Below, piece after piece: positions 54,801-63,442 of a stretch of 64,000 bases of DNA. This stretch comes from Clostridium drakei (GTDB lineage Bacteria; Bacillota; Clostridia; Clostridiales; Clostridiaceae). A program made the position numbers and the translations under genes. Within the stretch, counting starts at the first letter, position 1. Each line of letters opens with the position of its first letter. The stretch lies in NCBI RefSeq assembly GCF_000633595.2, contig NZ_JIBU02000009.1, forward strand, positions 62,001-126,000, read 5' to 3'. The notes beneath the pieces are model-generated. The model saw only the letters and a list, made by a program, of their open reading frames with translations, was not told the DNA's origin and searched no databases.

Positions 54801-54935
54801 GATTCTTAGACTCAGGTGGAGTTTGCCTGTAAGGAATACCTCTCTACATCTGAGTCTTAGAAGAACTTATCCAGGCGCATAGCAGTACTTATCCCCAACT
54901 TGAGGTATTAGCAATGGTAGCGATCGGATAAAATG
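54801..54935. repeat. Structured dispersed intergenic repeat
   Basis: GATTCTTAGACTCAG (54801-54815) pairs with CTGAGTCTTAGAAGAAC (54850-54866) with an inner AGGTGGAG/CTCTAC pairing; then TTATCC...GGATAA enclose CCAGGCGCATAGCAGTACTT and GTATTAGCAATGGTAGCGAT. A partial relative is at 45064-45172. No protein frame. The folding and spread suggest a repeat element or structured RNA in this lineage. Confidence 0.65.
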
Positions 54936-55655
54936 TTTTCTTTAATTTATATTAAAAACAAATTCGTGCTAATTTTTAATCATTTATATTATATACAATT
55001 TTTAGCGGATTAACAATGTGCCAAAGATATAGAGTGCAATAAGAAAACATCTATTCTTTATAAAATGTGAACGACAAAAATGTTACTATTTTCTATATCC
55101 ATTATTATAACACTATTTTCTGTAGCAATGCATAATATTTATAATTCGTAGAAAATATCAGAAAACGTTGTCTGTAATATTTTTAGGTTAACTGGATATA
55201 AATGCTATTTATTTAGTGTTGCTAAATTCAGACGTTATAAAGATTGTGACAATTATTAGATTATTAGAAAAATAATTTTTCAGATAAATATTTAGAGTTA
55301 AATAGTTGCTATATGGTTGATTATCAACGATTTTGAAGCTTTAAAAGGTTCATGGTCGGTTTGAAATTAAGTTGTGGATATTAACACAAACACCTAAAAT
55401 GTAAAATGATATTTTTATTTGATGAATATAATTCTTAAAAATTTTCAAAAAACTTGTTGACATTACAGAAAACGTTTTATATAATAAATACATAGAAAAC
55501 GTTCCCTATCAAAATATGACATAATTTTGGTGAAAATGCTTTGTTTTAAGAAAGTTAGAATATAGGTGTTGCAATAAGCATTTTTATAAAAATGTAGAGT
55601 TAAAGTTTTGAAAAGGATTTGTTTAAAAAATATTTATAAATGGAGGAATTTAACA
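54936..55655 (+). promoter_or_regulatory. Control region of lyase gene copy 2
   Basis: Promoter TTGACA (55457-55462), 17 bases, TATAAT (55480-55485). Operators AGAAAACGTTTTAT (55467-55480) in the spacer and AGAAAACGTTCCCT (55494-55507) downstream, centres 27 bp apart. A third operator-like site CAGAAAACGTTGTCTG (55159-55174) lies 334 bp upstream of the second, exactly as in copy 1, though much of the sequence between has diverged. Confidence 0.8.
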
Positions 55656-56600
55656 ATGAAAAGAGAATGGGGCGGAATATATCCAGCAATAATGGTACCA
55701 CTAAATGATGATTATTCAATTAATGAAAAGGAATTCAATAACTACATAGACTGGTTACTTCAATATGCTGACAAAGGAATAGCAGGATTAGTTACAAATG
55801 GACATACTGGAGAAATAACAGGATTTTCAAATGAAGAAAGAGCACATATTACAAAATTAGCAGCTGACAGAGTTAAAGGCAAAGTTAAAATCATTTCAGG
55901 AGTTTGTGCAGAAGGAACTTTTGATGCAATAAATCAAGCTAAAGCAGCAGAAGCAGCAGGAGCTGATGGAATTTTACTTATGCCACCACACTTATGGTTA
56001 AGATTTGGTATTAAACCAGAAGGAGCTCTTAAATTTGTAAAAGATGTTGCAGAAGCTATAAATATAAAAATATTTATACATCTTTATCCTTCAAATACAA
56101 AATCATTTTATCCAATAGATCTATTATTAGAAATGTGCAAGATTCCAAATGTTGTAGCTGTTAAGATGGGAACTAGAGATATGCCTCTATATGAAAGAGA
56201 CGTTCGTATATTAAGAGAAAAGACACCTGAAACAACATTACTTACTTGCCACGATGAAAATGTTTTATCAACAATGATTCAAGGACTTGATGGAGCGTTA
56301 ATAGGTTTCTCAGGATGCGTACCAGAATTAATAACTGCTTTATTTAAAGCTGTTCAAAACGAAGATTTAAAAGAAGCTAAAAAGGTTAATGAAAAATTAT
56401 TTGCAGCAGCACAAGGTATCTATGGAATAGGAGAACCTACAGGAGAAGCTCATGCAAGAATGAAAGAATTCTTAGTACAACGTAAAGTATTCACATCACC
56501 ATTGATGAGACCACCTCTAATGCCTTTAGATCAACATGAAATAGATGTAGTTACTAAAGCATTAGCTGATTCAGGTGTTGAAAAAGTTAATTTAGTTTAA
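55656..56600 (+). CDS. DapA-family lyase/aldolase, copy 2
   Basis: 314 residues, identical to copy 1 except for two positions (AHITK for AHVTK; MPLDQHE for MPLNQHE). All catalytic residues are kept (Tyr in HLYPSN, Lys in VVAVKMGT). At the DNA level I count about 20 differences, mostly silent. ATG 55656 follows TGGAGG; a longer frame opens at 55608. It sits in the same order as copy 1: promoter with paired operators, lyase, hairpin, MFS. Which substrate it takes is unknown. Confidence 0.88.
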   Translation: MKREWGGIYPAIMVPLNDDYSINEKEFNNYIDWLLQYADKGIAGLVTNGHTGEITGFSNEERAHITKLAADRVKGKVKIISGVCAEGTFDAINQAKAAEAAGADGILLMPPHLWLRFGIKPEGALKFVKDVAEAINIKIFIHLYPSNTKSFYPIDLLLEMCKIPNVVAVKMGTRDMPLYERDVRILREKTPETTLLTCHDENVLSTMIQGLDGALIGFSGCVPELITALFKAVQNEDLKEAKKVNEKLFAAAQGIYGIGEPTGEAHARMKEFLVQRKVFTSPLMRPPLMPLDQHEIDVVTKALADSGVEKVNLV

Positions 56601-56611
56601 TGTGATATAAA

Positions 56612-56643
56612 ATGTGCGTTTCTCAACATTGAGAAACGCACAT
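56612..56643 (+). promoter_or_regulatory. Intercistronic hairpin (copy 2)
   Basis: TGTGCGTTTCTCA and TGAGAAACGCACA form a perfect stem around a short loop, with no T run. The stem sequence differs from copy 1 at paired positions, so pairing is kept by compensating changes (TGC/GCA retained, CTTA..TAAG replaced by CTCA..TGAG). Confidence 0.65.
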
Positions 56644-56712
56644 TAAATAACGTTGTGGGTAAACGATATCACTATTTTTGTGCTTTGAGCACAGTGAAAG
56701 GAAGTAGTTAAT

Positions 56713-58083
56713 ATGAGTGAAAGTTCAATAATTTCAGAGTCTAATTCTTCACCAAATCGTGCTTCACAGCTTCTTGCACGTATGGAAAGTATTCCTTTTT
56801 CAAGATGGCATGTCAAGCCTCGTGTTATTGTAGGTACTGCTACTTTTTTTGATGGTTTTGATTCATTAACACTTGCATATGCTATGCCAGTTTTAATTGG
56901 ATTATGGCATTTAAAGGCTGGTCAAATCGGAATGTTAATTGCAGCAGGATATCTTGGACAAGCAGTAGGTGCACTAATTTTTGGCGTTATAGCAGAACGC
57001 TTTGGTCGTATATTTAGTATAAAAGGTTCCATATTTTTAATGTCTGTGGTTGGAATTGCATGTATGTTTGCTGGCAATTATAATATATTATTTACACTAA
57101 GATTTTTACAAGGCGTTGGACTAGGAGGAGAAGTTCCTATTGCTGCTACATATATAAATGAATTATCACGAGCTCAAGGTCGTGGAAAGTTCTTTATGGT
57201 GTATGAAATGATATTTCCTATCAGTTTAATGATAACTGCACAAATAGGAGCTGTAGTTGTACCAAGTTTAGGTTGGAAATGGATGTTTTTATTGGGCGGT
57301 GCAATAGGTTTAGTTATGCTGCCACTTTTCTTTATGCTTAAAGAATCACCACGTTGGTTGATTGGTAAAGGAAAATTTGATGAAGCTGAAAGTGTCATTG
57401 AAGAAATGGAAGCAAGTACAGATAAGCGTTTGCCTGTAAATATGACGAATATAAACAAGCCAGCTAAAAAAGCTGACTGGAAAGAATTATTTTCTCCATT
57501 TTATCGTTGGAGAACATTAGTGGTATGGGGATTGTGGTTTTCGGCATACTTCATATCTAATGGTTTAAATAACTGGCTTCCTAGCTTATACAAAACTGTT
57601 TACAAACTTCCGCTTAAAGAATCTTTGCATGCAGCATCACTTACAAATGTTATACAAGTAGTTATGGTATTAGCATGTGCATTCCTTATTGATAGGATTG
57701 GACGTAAGAGATGGGCAACTGTAGCTTTCCTTATAGCTGGTTGTTTACTACTAGTACTTTTCTTTACTGGAGCAAAATCTGCAAGAAGTGTTATGTACTT
57801 AGGATCATCAGCTTATGGTGTTATAGGATCAATTACTGTTCTGCTTTACTTATATACCCCAGAAATATATCCTACAAGGATGAGAGCTATTGGAACAGCA
57901 TTTGCTACAACGTGGTTACGTCTTGCTTCTGCAATAGGGCCTATGATAATTGGAATTGTTTTAGATGCTAAAGGAATTTCATATGTATTTGTTGGTTTTG
58001 CAATTATTTGTATTATAGGTTCAGTAATAGCTACGAGAATGATTGAAACACGTGAAAAAGTACTTGAGGAGATTGCTCCTTAA
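56713..58083 (+). CDS. MFS carrier (organic-acid type), copy 2
   Basis: 456 residues with 12 helices and the same marks as copy 1: FGVIAERFGRIFSIKGS, GVGLGGEVPIAATYINELSR, KESPRWLIGKGKFDEAE, and ARSVMYLGSSAYGVIGSITV. ATG 56713 follows AAAGGAAG. It is more diverged from copy 1 than the adjacent lyase copies are from one another. It probably imports the locus substrate or a variant of it; different specificities for the copies are possible. A hairpin terminator follows at 58112-58172. Confidence 0.88.
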   Translation: MSESSIISESNSSPNRASQLLARMESIPFSRWHVKPRVIVGTATFFDGFDSLTLAYAMPVLIGLWHLKAGQIGMLIAAGYLGQAVGALIFGVIAERFGRIFSIKGSIFLMSVVGIACMFAGNYNILFTLRFLQGVGLGGEVPIAATYINELSRAQGRGKFFMVYEMIFPISLMITAQIGAVVVPSLGWKWMFLLGGAIGLVMLPLFFMLKESPRWLIGKGKFDEAESVIEEMEASTDKRLPVNMTNINKPAKKADWKELFSPFYRWRTLVVWGLWFSAYFISNGLNNWLPSLYKTVYKLPLKESLHAASLTNVIQVVMVLACAFLIDRIGRKRWATVAFLIAGCLLLVLFFTGAKSARSVMYLGSSAYGVIGSITVLLYLYTPEIYPTRMRAIGTAFATTWLRLASAIGPMIIGIVLDAKGISYVFVGFAIICIIGSVIATRMIETREKVLEEIAP

Positions 58084-58111
58084 ATAGAGCTATGATTAAC
58101 CCTTACATAAA

Positions 58112-58172
58112 GAAAATATACATATTATCATACATATTTTAAAGTGCGTATGATAATGTGTGTATTTTCTTT
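58112..58172 (+). terminator. Terminator after MFS copy 2
   Basis: AAGAAAATATACATATTATC and GATAATGTGTGTATTTTCTT pair with few mismatches; T-rich end. Confidence 0.75.
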
Positions 58173-58215
58173 ATTATAGATTATGAGATTAAAGTAAAGG
58201 AGATGAGAGATTACT

Positions 58216-59079
58216 ATGAAGCTAGTTAATTTTAAAGTTGGAGAAAAAATTAGGTTAGGTATTAAGACAGAGGACGGTATTATAGATGCAGTAAAAGCTG
58301 CTGAAGATTATTCTCTTAAATCATATAACACTATAGAGGAAGTTATTGATGGAGGAGAAAAAGCTTTACTTAAATTAAATGAATTGATGGAAAAAGGAGT
58401 AGAAACAATTCCGGAAGATGAAATTATTTATGCTCCACCTGTGATAAAACCAGAAAAAATTCTTTGCATTGCTTCAAATTACATAACTCATTCACAAAAA
58501 TCTAATGCAGATGATAAAGCTTTACCAGTGATATTTAGTAAATTTAACAATGCACTTGCTGCACATAATCAAATTATTCCTCTACCAAAGTGTGGTGAAA
58601 AATTTGACTATGAAGCAGAATTAGTTATTGTTATTGGAAAAGAAGCTAAAAATGTTTCTAAAGAAGATGCACTTTCTTGTGTGTTTGGATATACTGCTGG
58701 AAATGATTTGGCTGCTAGAGACCTTCAACGCAAAACTCATCAATGGTTAATAGGAAAAACCTGTGATAATTTTGCACCTATTGGACCTTGTTTGGTAACA
58801 GCTGATGAAATAGATGCTTCAAATTTAGAAATACAATGTAAAGTAAATGGAGAACTTAGGCAATATGGCAATACTAGAGATATGATTTTTGATTGTGCAG
58901 AAATGGTAAGCTACATATCTAATTATATGACATTAAAGCCTGGAGATATAATCTTTACTGGAACACCTAGCGGAGCTATTTCAACCTATCCAGAAGATAA
59001 ACAAGAGTGGTTGAAGTCTGGAGATGAAATTATTGTTTCTATTGAAAAAATTGGTGATATCATAAATGTATTAAAATAG
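58216..59079 (+). CDS. Fumarylacetoacetate hydrolase (FAH)-family protein
   Basis: 287 residues. An N-terminal small domain (1-75) and the FAH domain with metal ligands in DYEAELVIVIGK and NDLAARDLQ, plus GKTCDNFAPIGP and FTGTPSG. The family includes fumarylpyruvate and acylpyruvate hydrolases, diketo-deoxy-sugar-acid hydrolases, and oxaloacetate decarboxylases, which split or decarboxylate beta-keto acids with Mg or Mn. ATG 58216 follows AAAGGAGATG. Linked to DapA-family lyase and MFS genes, it probably acts on a 2-keto or diketo acid intermediate. The substrate is not determined by sequence. Confidence 0.88.
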   Translation: MKLVNFKVGEKIRLGIKTEDGIIDAVKAAEDYSLKSYNTIEEVIDGGEKALLKLNELMEKGVETIPEDEIIYAPPVIKPEKILCIASNYITHSQKSNADDKALPVIFSKFNNALAAHNQIIPLPKCGEKFDYEAELVIVIGKEAKNVSKEDALSCVFGYTAGNDLAARDLQRKTHQWLIGKTCDNFAPIGPCLVTADEIDASNLEIQCKVNGELRQYGNTRDMIFDCAEMVSYISNYMTLKPGDIIFTGTPSGAISTYPEDKQEWLKSGDEIIVSIEKIGDIINVLK

Positions 59080-59103
59080 ATTATTTATTATAAGATAAAA
59101 AAT

Positions 59104-59154
59104 AAAATCAGCCTATATCTTCAATTGACATATACAAGATATAGGCTGATTTTT
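59104..59154 (+). terminator. Terminator after FAH gene
   Basis: AAAATCAGCCTATATCTT pairs with AAGATATAGGCTGATTTTT around a 14-base loop; strong GC core and T tail. Confidence 0.85.
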
Positions 59155-59185
59155 ATAAAAGTTAAAGAATGAGGGGGATAAATTT

Positions 59186-61177
59186 GTGAAAACTAAAAAT
59201 ACATTTTCAAGTATAAAAAACAAGTTAATGCTTATTATGATAGTTATCGGTATTGCGCCAATAATATCTTTAGGTGTTTTCTCTAATATTAAAACTGACA
59301 GTATTGTGAGAAATAGGTTTGAAGTTTCAACTAGCCAAACAATTCAAGAAGTTAATAGAGGCATAGAAAACTTTTTTGAAGGAATGTCTACACCTTTGAT
59401 ATTTATGGATAATAATTCATATATAAAAGAAATAAAAACACATCCGGAGAATGTATTAATATTAAATTCTATTTTTAAAGATGTAAAAGCTAGTAATGAA
59501 TGCATTGAAAGTGTAATATTTGGATTGCCAGATAAAACAGTATATGTATATCCTGAAAGTAGTAATACACTAGACCCAACAACCAGACCTTGGTATATAG
59601 GTGCCATGGCTAAAAGGGGAAAGGTATTTTACTCTGATCCATATGTTGGTTTATTGACCAAGAAAAATCTGGTGACAATTTCAATGACTGTTGAAAATAA
59701 TAATCAGGTAATTGGAGTTATAGGAGTAACTATAAATCTTGATAAATTATCCAACAAACTATCAAGTATAAAAATTGGACAGAAAGGTTACATATATGTA
59801 ACTGATTCAAAGGGCATTTTAGTAGCTCATCCTGATAAAAAGTTAATAGGTACAGATACAATAAAAAAATTGTCCATATGGGAAATGACAAAAAACAGAG
59901 CATCAGGATTTCAAAAAGATAATGCTAAAAATGCCAATAACATCATCATTTATGATACAAATAAATTGACAAATTGGAAATTATTTGCCTCAATGCCTAA
60001 CTCTGAAATAAATGATGATCTTAATTATTTAAAAAAGTATTCAATTGCATTTATTTTTATAATGCTTGTACTTTCGGGAATAGCAGCATTAATTGTGAGC
60101 AGAAGGATCACTAAAAACATATTTAAATTACAAAATGCATTTAATAAAGCAGCCTATGGTGACTTGTCAATTCGGACAGATATTAATAGCAAAGATGAGT
60201 TCGGAAAATTAGGAAATGATTTTAATAAAATGGTAGAAGGTATAGGAACATTAATATGTAATGTGAAAGAATCCGCTGATATTTTAAATGAAAATTCAGA
60301 TACAATAACTTCAATGGCTAAGGAAAGTGATGATGCTGTTAAAGAAGTGGCAGCAACAATAGGTCAAATTGCAGATGGAACTTCAGATCAATCAATGAAT
60401 GTAGATGAAGGAGTTAAAGAACTAGAACAGGTGAGCAATAAAATAGATAATATTTCTGAACTTACAAATAAAATGTCTAATGAATCAGAAAATACCAATA
60501 CATTAAGCAAAAAAGGATTAGAAGTAGTAGAAATTCTTACTGAAAAATCTGTCAATACCGATAAATCTACAATGGAGGTTAATGACATTGTGCTGGATGT
60601 ACATAAAGCATCCAATGAAATTAGTGTTATTACTGATACTATTAATCAAATATCATCACAAACTAACTTGCTAGCATTAAATGCTGCAATAGAGGCAGCA
60701 AGAGCAGGTGAAGCTGGAAAAGGATTTTCTGTAGTGGCAGATGAAATTCGTAAACTTGCTGAAGAATCTACTTCTGCAACTGAACAGATTCAATCATTGG
60801 TTGGTAGTATTAGAGGAAAGGCACAAATAGCAGTTAAAGCAATGGAGGAAACAAAGAACAGTGTAAAAGAACAGAATAGTGCTGTTTCTGAAACAAGAAC
60901 TATATTTGGTGAAATATTAACTTCAATAAATAAACTAACTTCGCAAATTCAATTAGTTAAGAAAAAGGCAGAAGAAACTACTAATAATAAAGATGTAATA
61001 GTAGCTAAAATGCAAAATATATCTGCAGTTTCAGAAGAAATTGCTGCAAGTACAGAAGAAGTTTCAGCATCTGGGGAAGAGATTACGGCAACAATGGATG
61101 AGTTCTTAACCAATGCAAATTCTTTAAAACAATTATCAATAGAACTTGAAGCACAAATCAATAAATTTAAATTGTAA
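59186..61177 (+). CDS. Methyl-accepting chemotaxis protein (dCache sensor)
   Basis: 663 residues. TM1 at about 14-36, an extracytoplasmic dCache-type sensor domain to about 275 ([20 protein letters not shown] and [13 protein letters not shown] typical), TM2 near 288-308, HAMP to about 365, and a long coiled-coil signalling domain with the kinase-binding tip [20 protein letters not shown]. Its C-terminus carries a conserved [10 protein letters not shown] region. GTG 59186 follows GAGGGGG. Position in the catabolic locus suggests that it detects the locus substrate and drives chemotaxis towards it. Confidence 0.93.
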   Translation: MKTKNTFSSIKNKLMLIMIVIGIAPIISLGVFSNIKTDSIVRNRFEVSTSQTIQEVNRGIENFFEGMSTPLIFMDNNSYIKEIKTHPENVLILNSIFKDVKASNECIESVIFGLPDKTVYVYPESSNTLDPTTRPWYIGAMAKRGKVFYSDPYVGLLTKKNLVTISMTVENNNQVIGVIGVTINLDKLSNKLSSIKIGQKGYIYVTDSKGILVAHPDKKLIGTDTIKKLSIWEMTKNRASGFQKDNAKNANNIIIYDTNKLTNWKLFASMPNSEINDDLNYLKKYSIAFIFIMLVLSGIAALIVSRRITKNIFKLQNAFNKAAYGDLSIRTDINSKDEFGKLGNDFNKMVEGIGTLICNVKESADILNENSDTITSMAKESDDAVKEVAATIGQIADGTSDQSMNVDEGVKELEQVSNKIDNISELTNKMSNESENTNTLSKKGLEVVEILTEKSVNTDKSTMEVNDIVLDVHKASNEISVITDTINQISSQTNLLALNAAIEAARAGEAGKGFSVVADEIRKLAEESTSATEQIQSLVGSIRGKAQIAVKAMEETKNSVKEQNSAVSETRTIFGEILTSINKLTSQIQLVKKKAEETTNNKDVIVAKMQNISAVSEEIAASTEEVSASGEEITATMDEFLTNANSLKQLSIELEAQINKFKL

Positions 61178-61189
61178 AATACTTTGGCA

Positions 61190-61240
61190 AAAAGAAATTG
61201 GGATGCCGCATTTAGGCAGCATCCCAATTTTCTTTATATT
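61190..61240. terminator. Bidirectional terminator between MCP and MFS copy 3
   Basis: AAATTGGGATGCC and GGCAGCATCCCAATTTT form a GC-rich stem around a short loop; T-rich after and A-rich before, lying between convergent genes. Confidence 0.85.
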
Positions 61241-61264
61241 AGGGAAGGGTGAATTAACTTTTGT

Positions 61265-62623
61265 TTAAGGTGCAATTTCCTCCAAGGATTTTCCGGTTGT
61301 TTCAACCATTCGTGTAGCTATTATTGAACCTATAATACAAATAACTGCAAAACCAAGAAATACATATGAAATTCCTTTAGCATCCAATACGATTCCAATT
61401 ATCATAGGTCCTATTGCGGAAGCAAGACGAAGCCATGTTGTAGCAAATGCTGTTCCAAGAGCTCTCATTCTTGTAGGATATATTTCTGGAGTATAAAGGT
61501 ATAGCAAAACAGTAATTGAACCTATAACACCATAAGATAATGATCCCAAGTACATAACACTTTTTGCAGATCCTGCTCCATTTAAGAATAGTGCTGCAAG
61601 TAGACAACCAGCAACAAGGAAAGCCACAGTTGCCCATCTTCTACGTCCAATCTTATCAATTAGCAATGCACATGTTAATACTATAACTACTTGAACAATA
61701 TTTGTAAGGGATGCTGCATGCAAAGATTCTGAAAGTGGAAGTTTGTAAACAGTTTTATATAAACTAGGAAGCCAGTTATTTAAACCATTAGATATAAAGT
61801 ATGCTGAAAACCATAATCCCCATACTACCAATGTTCTCCAGCGGTAGAATGGTGAGAATAGTTCAGTCCATTTTGCTTTAACTACTGGTTTGTTTACATC
61901 CATAGTAACAGGTACACGCACATCTGTACTTGCTTCCATTTCTTTAATAACACGTTCAGCTTCATCAAGTCTACCTTTAGAAATTAACCAACGTGGTGAT
62001 TCTTTAAGTGTAAAGAAAAGAGGCAGAATAATTAAACCTGCTGCACCACCTATCAAGAATATCCATTTCCAACCATAATGTGGTACAATAAAAGCTGCAA
62101 TTTGTGCAGTTAGCATCAAACTAATAGGGAATATCATCTCATAGAGCATAAAGAATTTTCCACGCCCATGTGCTGCTGACAATTCGTTTATATAAGTGGC
62201 AGCAACAGGAACTTCACCGCCCAATCCAACGCCTTGTAGGAATCGTAATGTAAACAATATATTATAATTGCCAGCAAACATACATGCAATTCCTATTACA
62301 GACATTAGAAAGATAGAGCCTTTTACACTAGTTACACGACCAAAGCGTTCTGCGATAACACCAAAAATCAGTGCACCTACTGCTTGACCTAAGTATCCTG
62401 CTGCAATTAGCATTCCAATTTGACCAGCACTTAAATGCCATAATCCAATCAAAACTGGCATAGCATATGCAAGAGATAATGAATCAAAACCATCAAAAAA
62501 TGTAGCAGTACCTATAATAACACGTGGTTTGATATGCCATCGTGAAAAAGGAATACTTGCTAGACGAGTAAGGAGTTCTGAGGCACGGTTTGTTGAAGAG
62601 TTTAAATTTGCTTTTTCATTCAT
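61265..62623 (-). CDS. MFS carrier (organic-acid type), copy 3
   Basis: 452 residues on the minus strand, same family as the two plus-strand copies (FGVIAERFGRVTSVKGS, GVGLGGEVPVAATYINELSA, KESPRWLISKGRLDEAE). ATG 62623 (MNEKANLNSS) follows AAGGAAGGA; the frame opens at 62686. No lyase precedes it: between its promoter and start codon is only the conserved hairpin and about 70 bases of leader. It probably arose by duplication of the lyase-MFS unit with loss of the lyase. It carries the same promoter/operator set, so all three carriers should be co-induced. Confidence 0.88.
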   Translation of the reverse strand: MNEKANLNSSTNRASELLTRLASIPFSRWHIKPRVIIGTATFFDGFDSLSLAYAMPVLIGLWHLSAGQIGMLIAAGYLGQAVGALIFGVIAERFGRVTSVKGSIFLMSVIGIACMFAGNYNILFTLRFLQGVGLGGEVPVAATYINELSAAHGRGKFFMLYEMIFPISLMLTAQIAAFIVPHYGWKWIFLIGGAAGLIILPLFFTLKESPRWLISKGRLDEAERVIKEMEASTDVRVPVTMDVNKPVVKAKWTELFSPFYRWRTLVVWGLWFSAYFISNGLNNWLPSLYKTVYKLPLSESLHAASLTNIVQVVIVLTCALLIDKIGRRRWATVAFLVAGCLLAALFLNGAGSAKSVMYLGSLSYGVIGSITVLLYLYTPEIYPTRMRALGTAFATTWLRLASAIGPMIIGIVLDAKGISYVFLGFAVICIIGSIIATRMVETTGKSLEEIAP

Positions 62624-62696
62624 ATTAACAATCCTTCCTTTTGCTGTGTCTAGAACACAAAAATTTGTAAAACGTTTACTTATCATAGTATTTAAT

Positions 62697-62727
62697 ATGC
62701 GTTTCTTATTATTAAGAAACGCATATA
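62697..62727 (-). promoter_or_regulatory. Conserved hairpin in leader of MFS copy 3
   Basis: Reading minus strand: TATGCGTTTCTTA and TAAGAAACGCATA form a perfect stem with a short loop. It matches the lyase-MFS intercistronic hairpins at 50006-50033 and 56612-56643, but here lies 74 bases before the MFS start codon without an upstream lyase. Confidence 0.7.
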
Positions 62728-62755
62728 TTGATAGAAAAGTATGTCATAATTTGAT

Positions 62756-62806
62756 AGGGAACGTTTTCTGTAATTTTATTATATAAAACGTTTTCTATTG
62801 TGTCAA
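62756..62806 (-). promoter_or_regulatory. Promoter and paired operators of MFS copy 3
   Basis: On the minus strand TTGACA (62801-62806), 17 bases, TATAAT (62778-62783). Operators AGAAAACGTTTTAT (62783-62796) in the spacer and AGAAAACGTTCCCT (62756-62769) downstream, centres 27 bp apart, the same layout as before lyase copies 1 and 2. Confidence 0.82.
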
Positions 62807-62827
62807 TAATTTTTAAAATTTTTTTTA

Positions 62828-63442
62828 AATTATACTGTTTTTTGAACATATATACCATTTTGATTAGTATAATTATAAGGTGAATTAGGCTTTGATAAAA
62901 TTTAAAAGTACTGATACAATCAATGCTATAAGCTAAATATCTGAAATTTTTATTTATATACTTATGTGAAAAATTAATACTTTTATTATTATAATGTTTA
63001 AATTTAGTTGTATTGAAAAATAGCATTTTCATTTGATTGATGTAAGAAAAATACAGATAATATTTTCTGAAAAATTATAGATAAAACACATCTATTGCAA
63101 TATAAAATCAAAATATTGTAATTAAATGTAAAAAAATGAAATATTTCTTATAAATCTTGATTTTTTTTAAATAAAAACTTTTTTTACTATACTTATTATC
63201 TTTTTATATTGTTAATATGTTAAAAATTATATATAATATGCATGAATGAGAAAACTTAAATACAAATTTTTTATAATGTATATGTATATTAATCTCTATA
63301 AGACTGTGGCTTTTGATGATTTCTAGATGTAAGTATATATTATGATATTTTTTAATTATATATAATTAAAGAATGATATGAATTTTTGTATAAATTAAAG
63401 AAAACGTTTTACCTTAATTTTATTTTTTAGGAGAGTATACAT
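62828..63442. other. AT-rich divergent intergenic region
   Basis: About 615 bases, very AT-rich, between MFS copy 3 (-) and LacI 2 (+). AGAAAACGTTTTAC at 63399-63412 is an operator of the same family, 31 bases before the LacI ATG, and suggests autoregulation. I see no other protein frame of note and no third site at 334 bp from the MFS operators. Confidence 0.6.

Noticed and set aside
49050-56600. Authentic dihydrodipicolinate synthase (dapA) of lysine synthesis
   Set aside because: Duplicated with carriers, FAH, chemoreceptor and LacI regulation; no lysine or diaminopimelate gene nearby.
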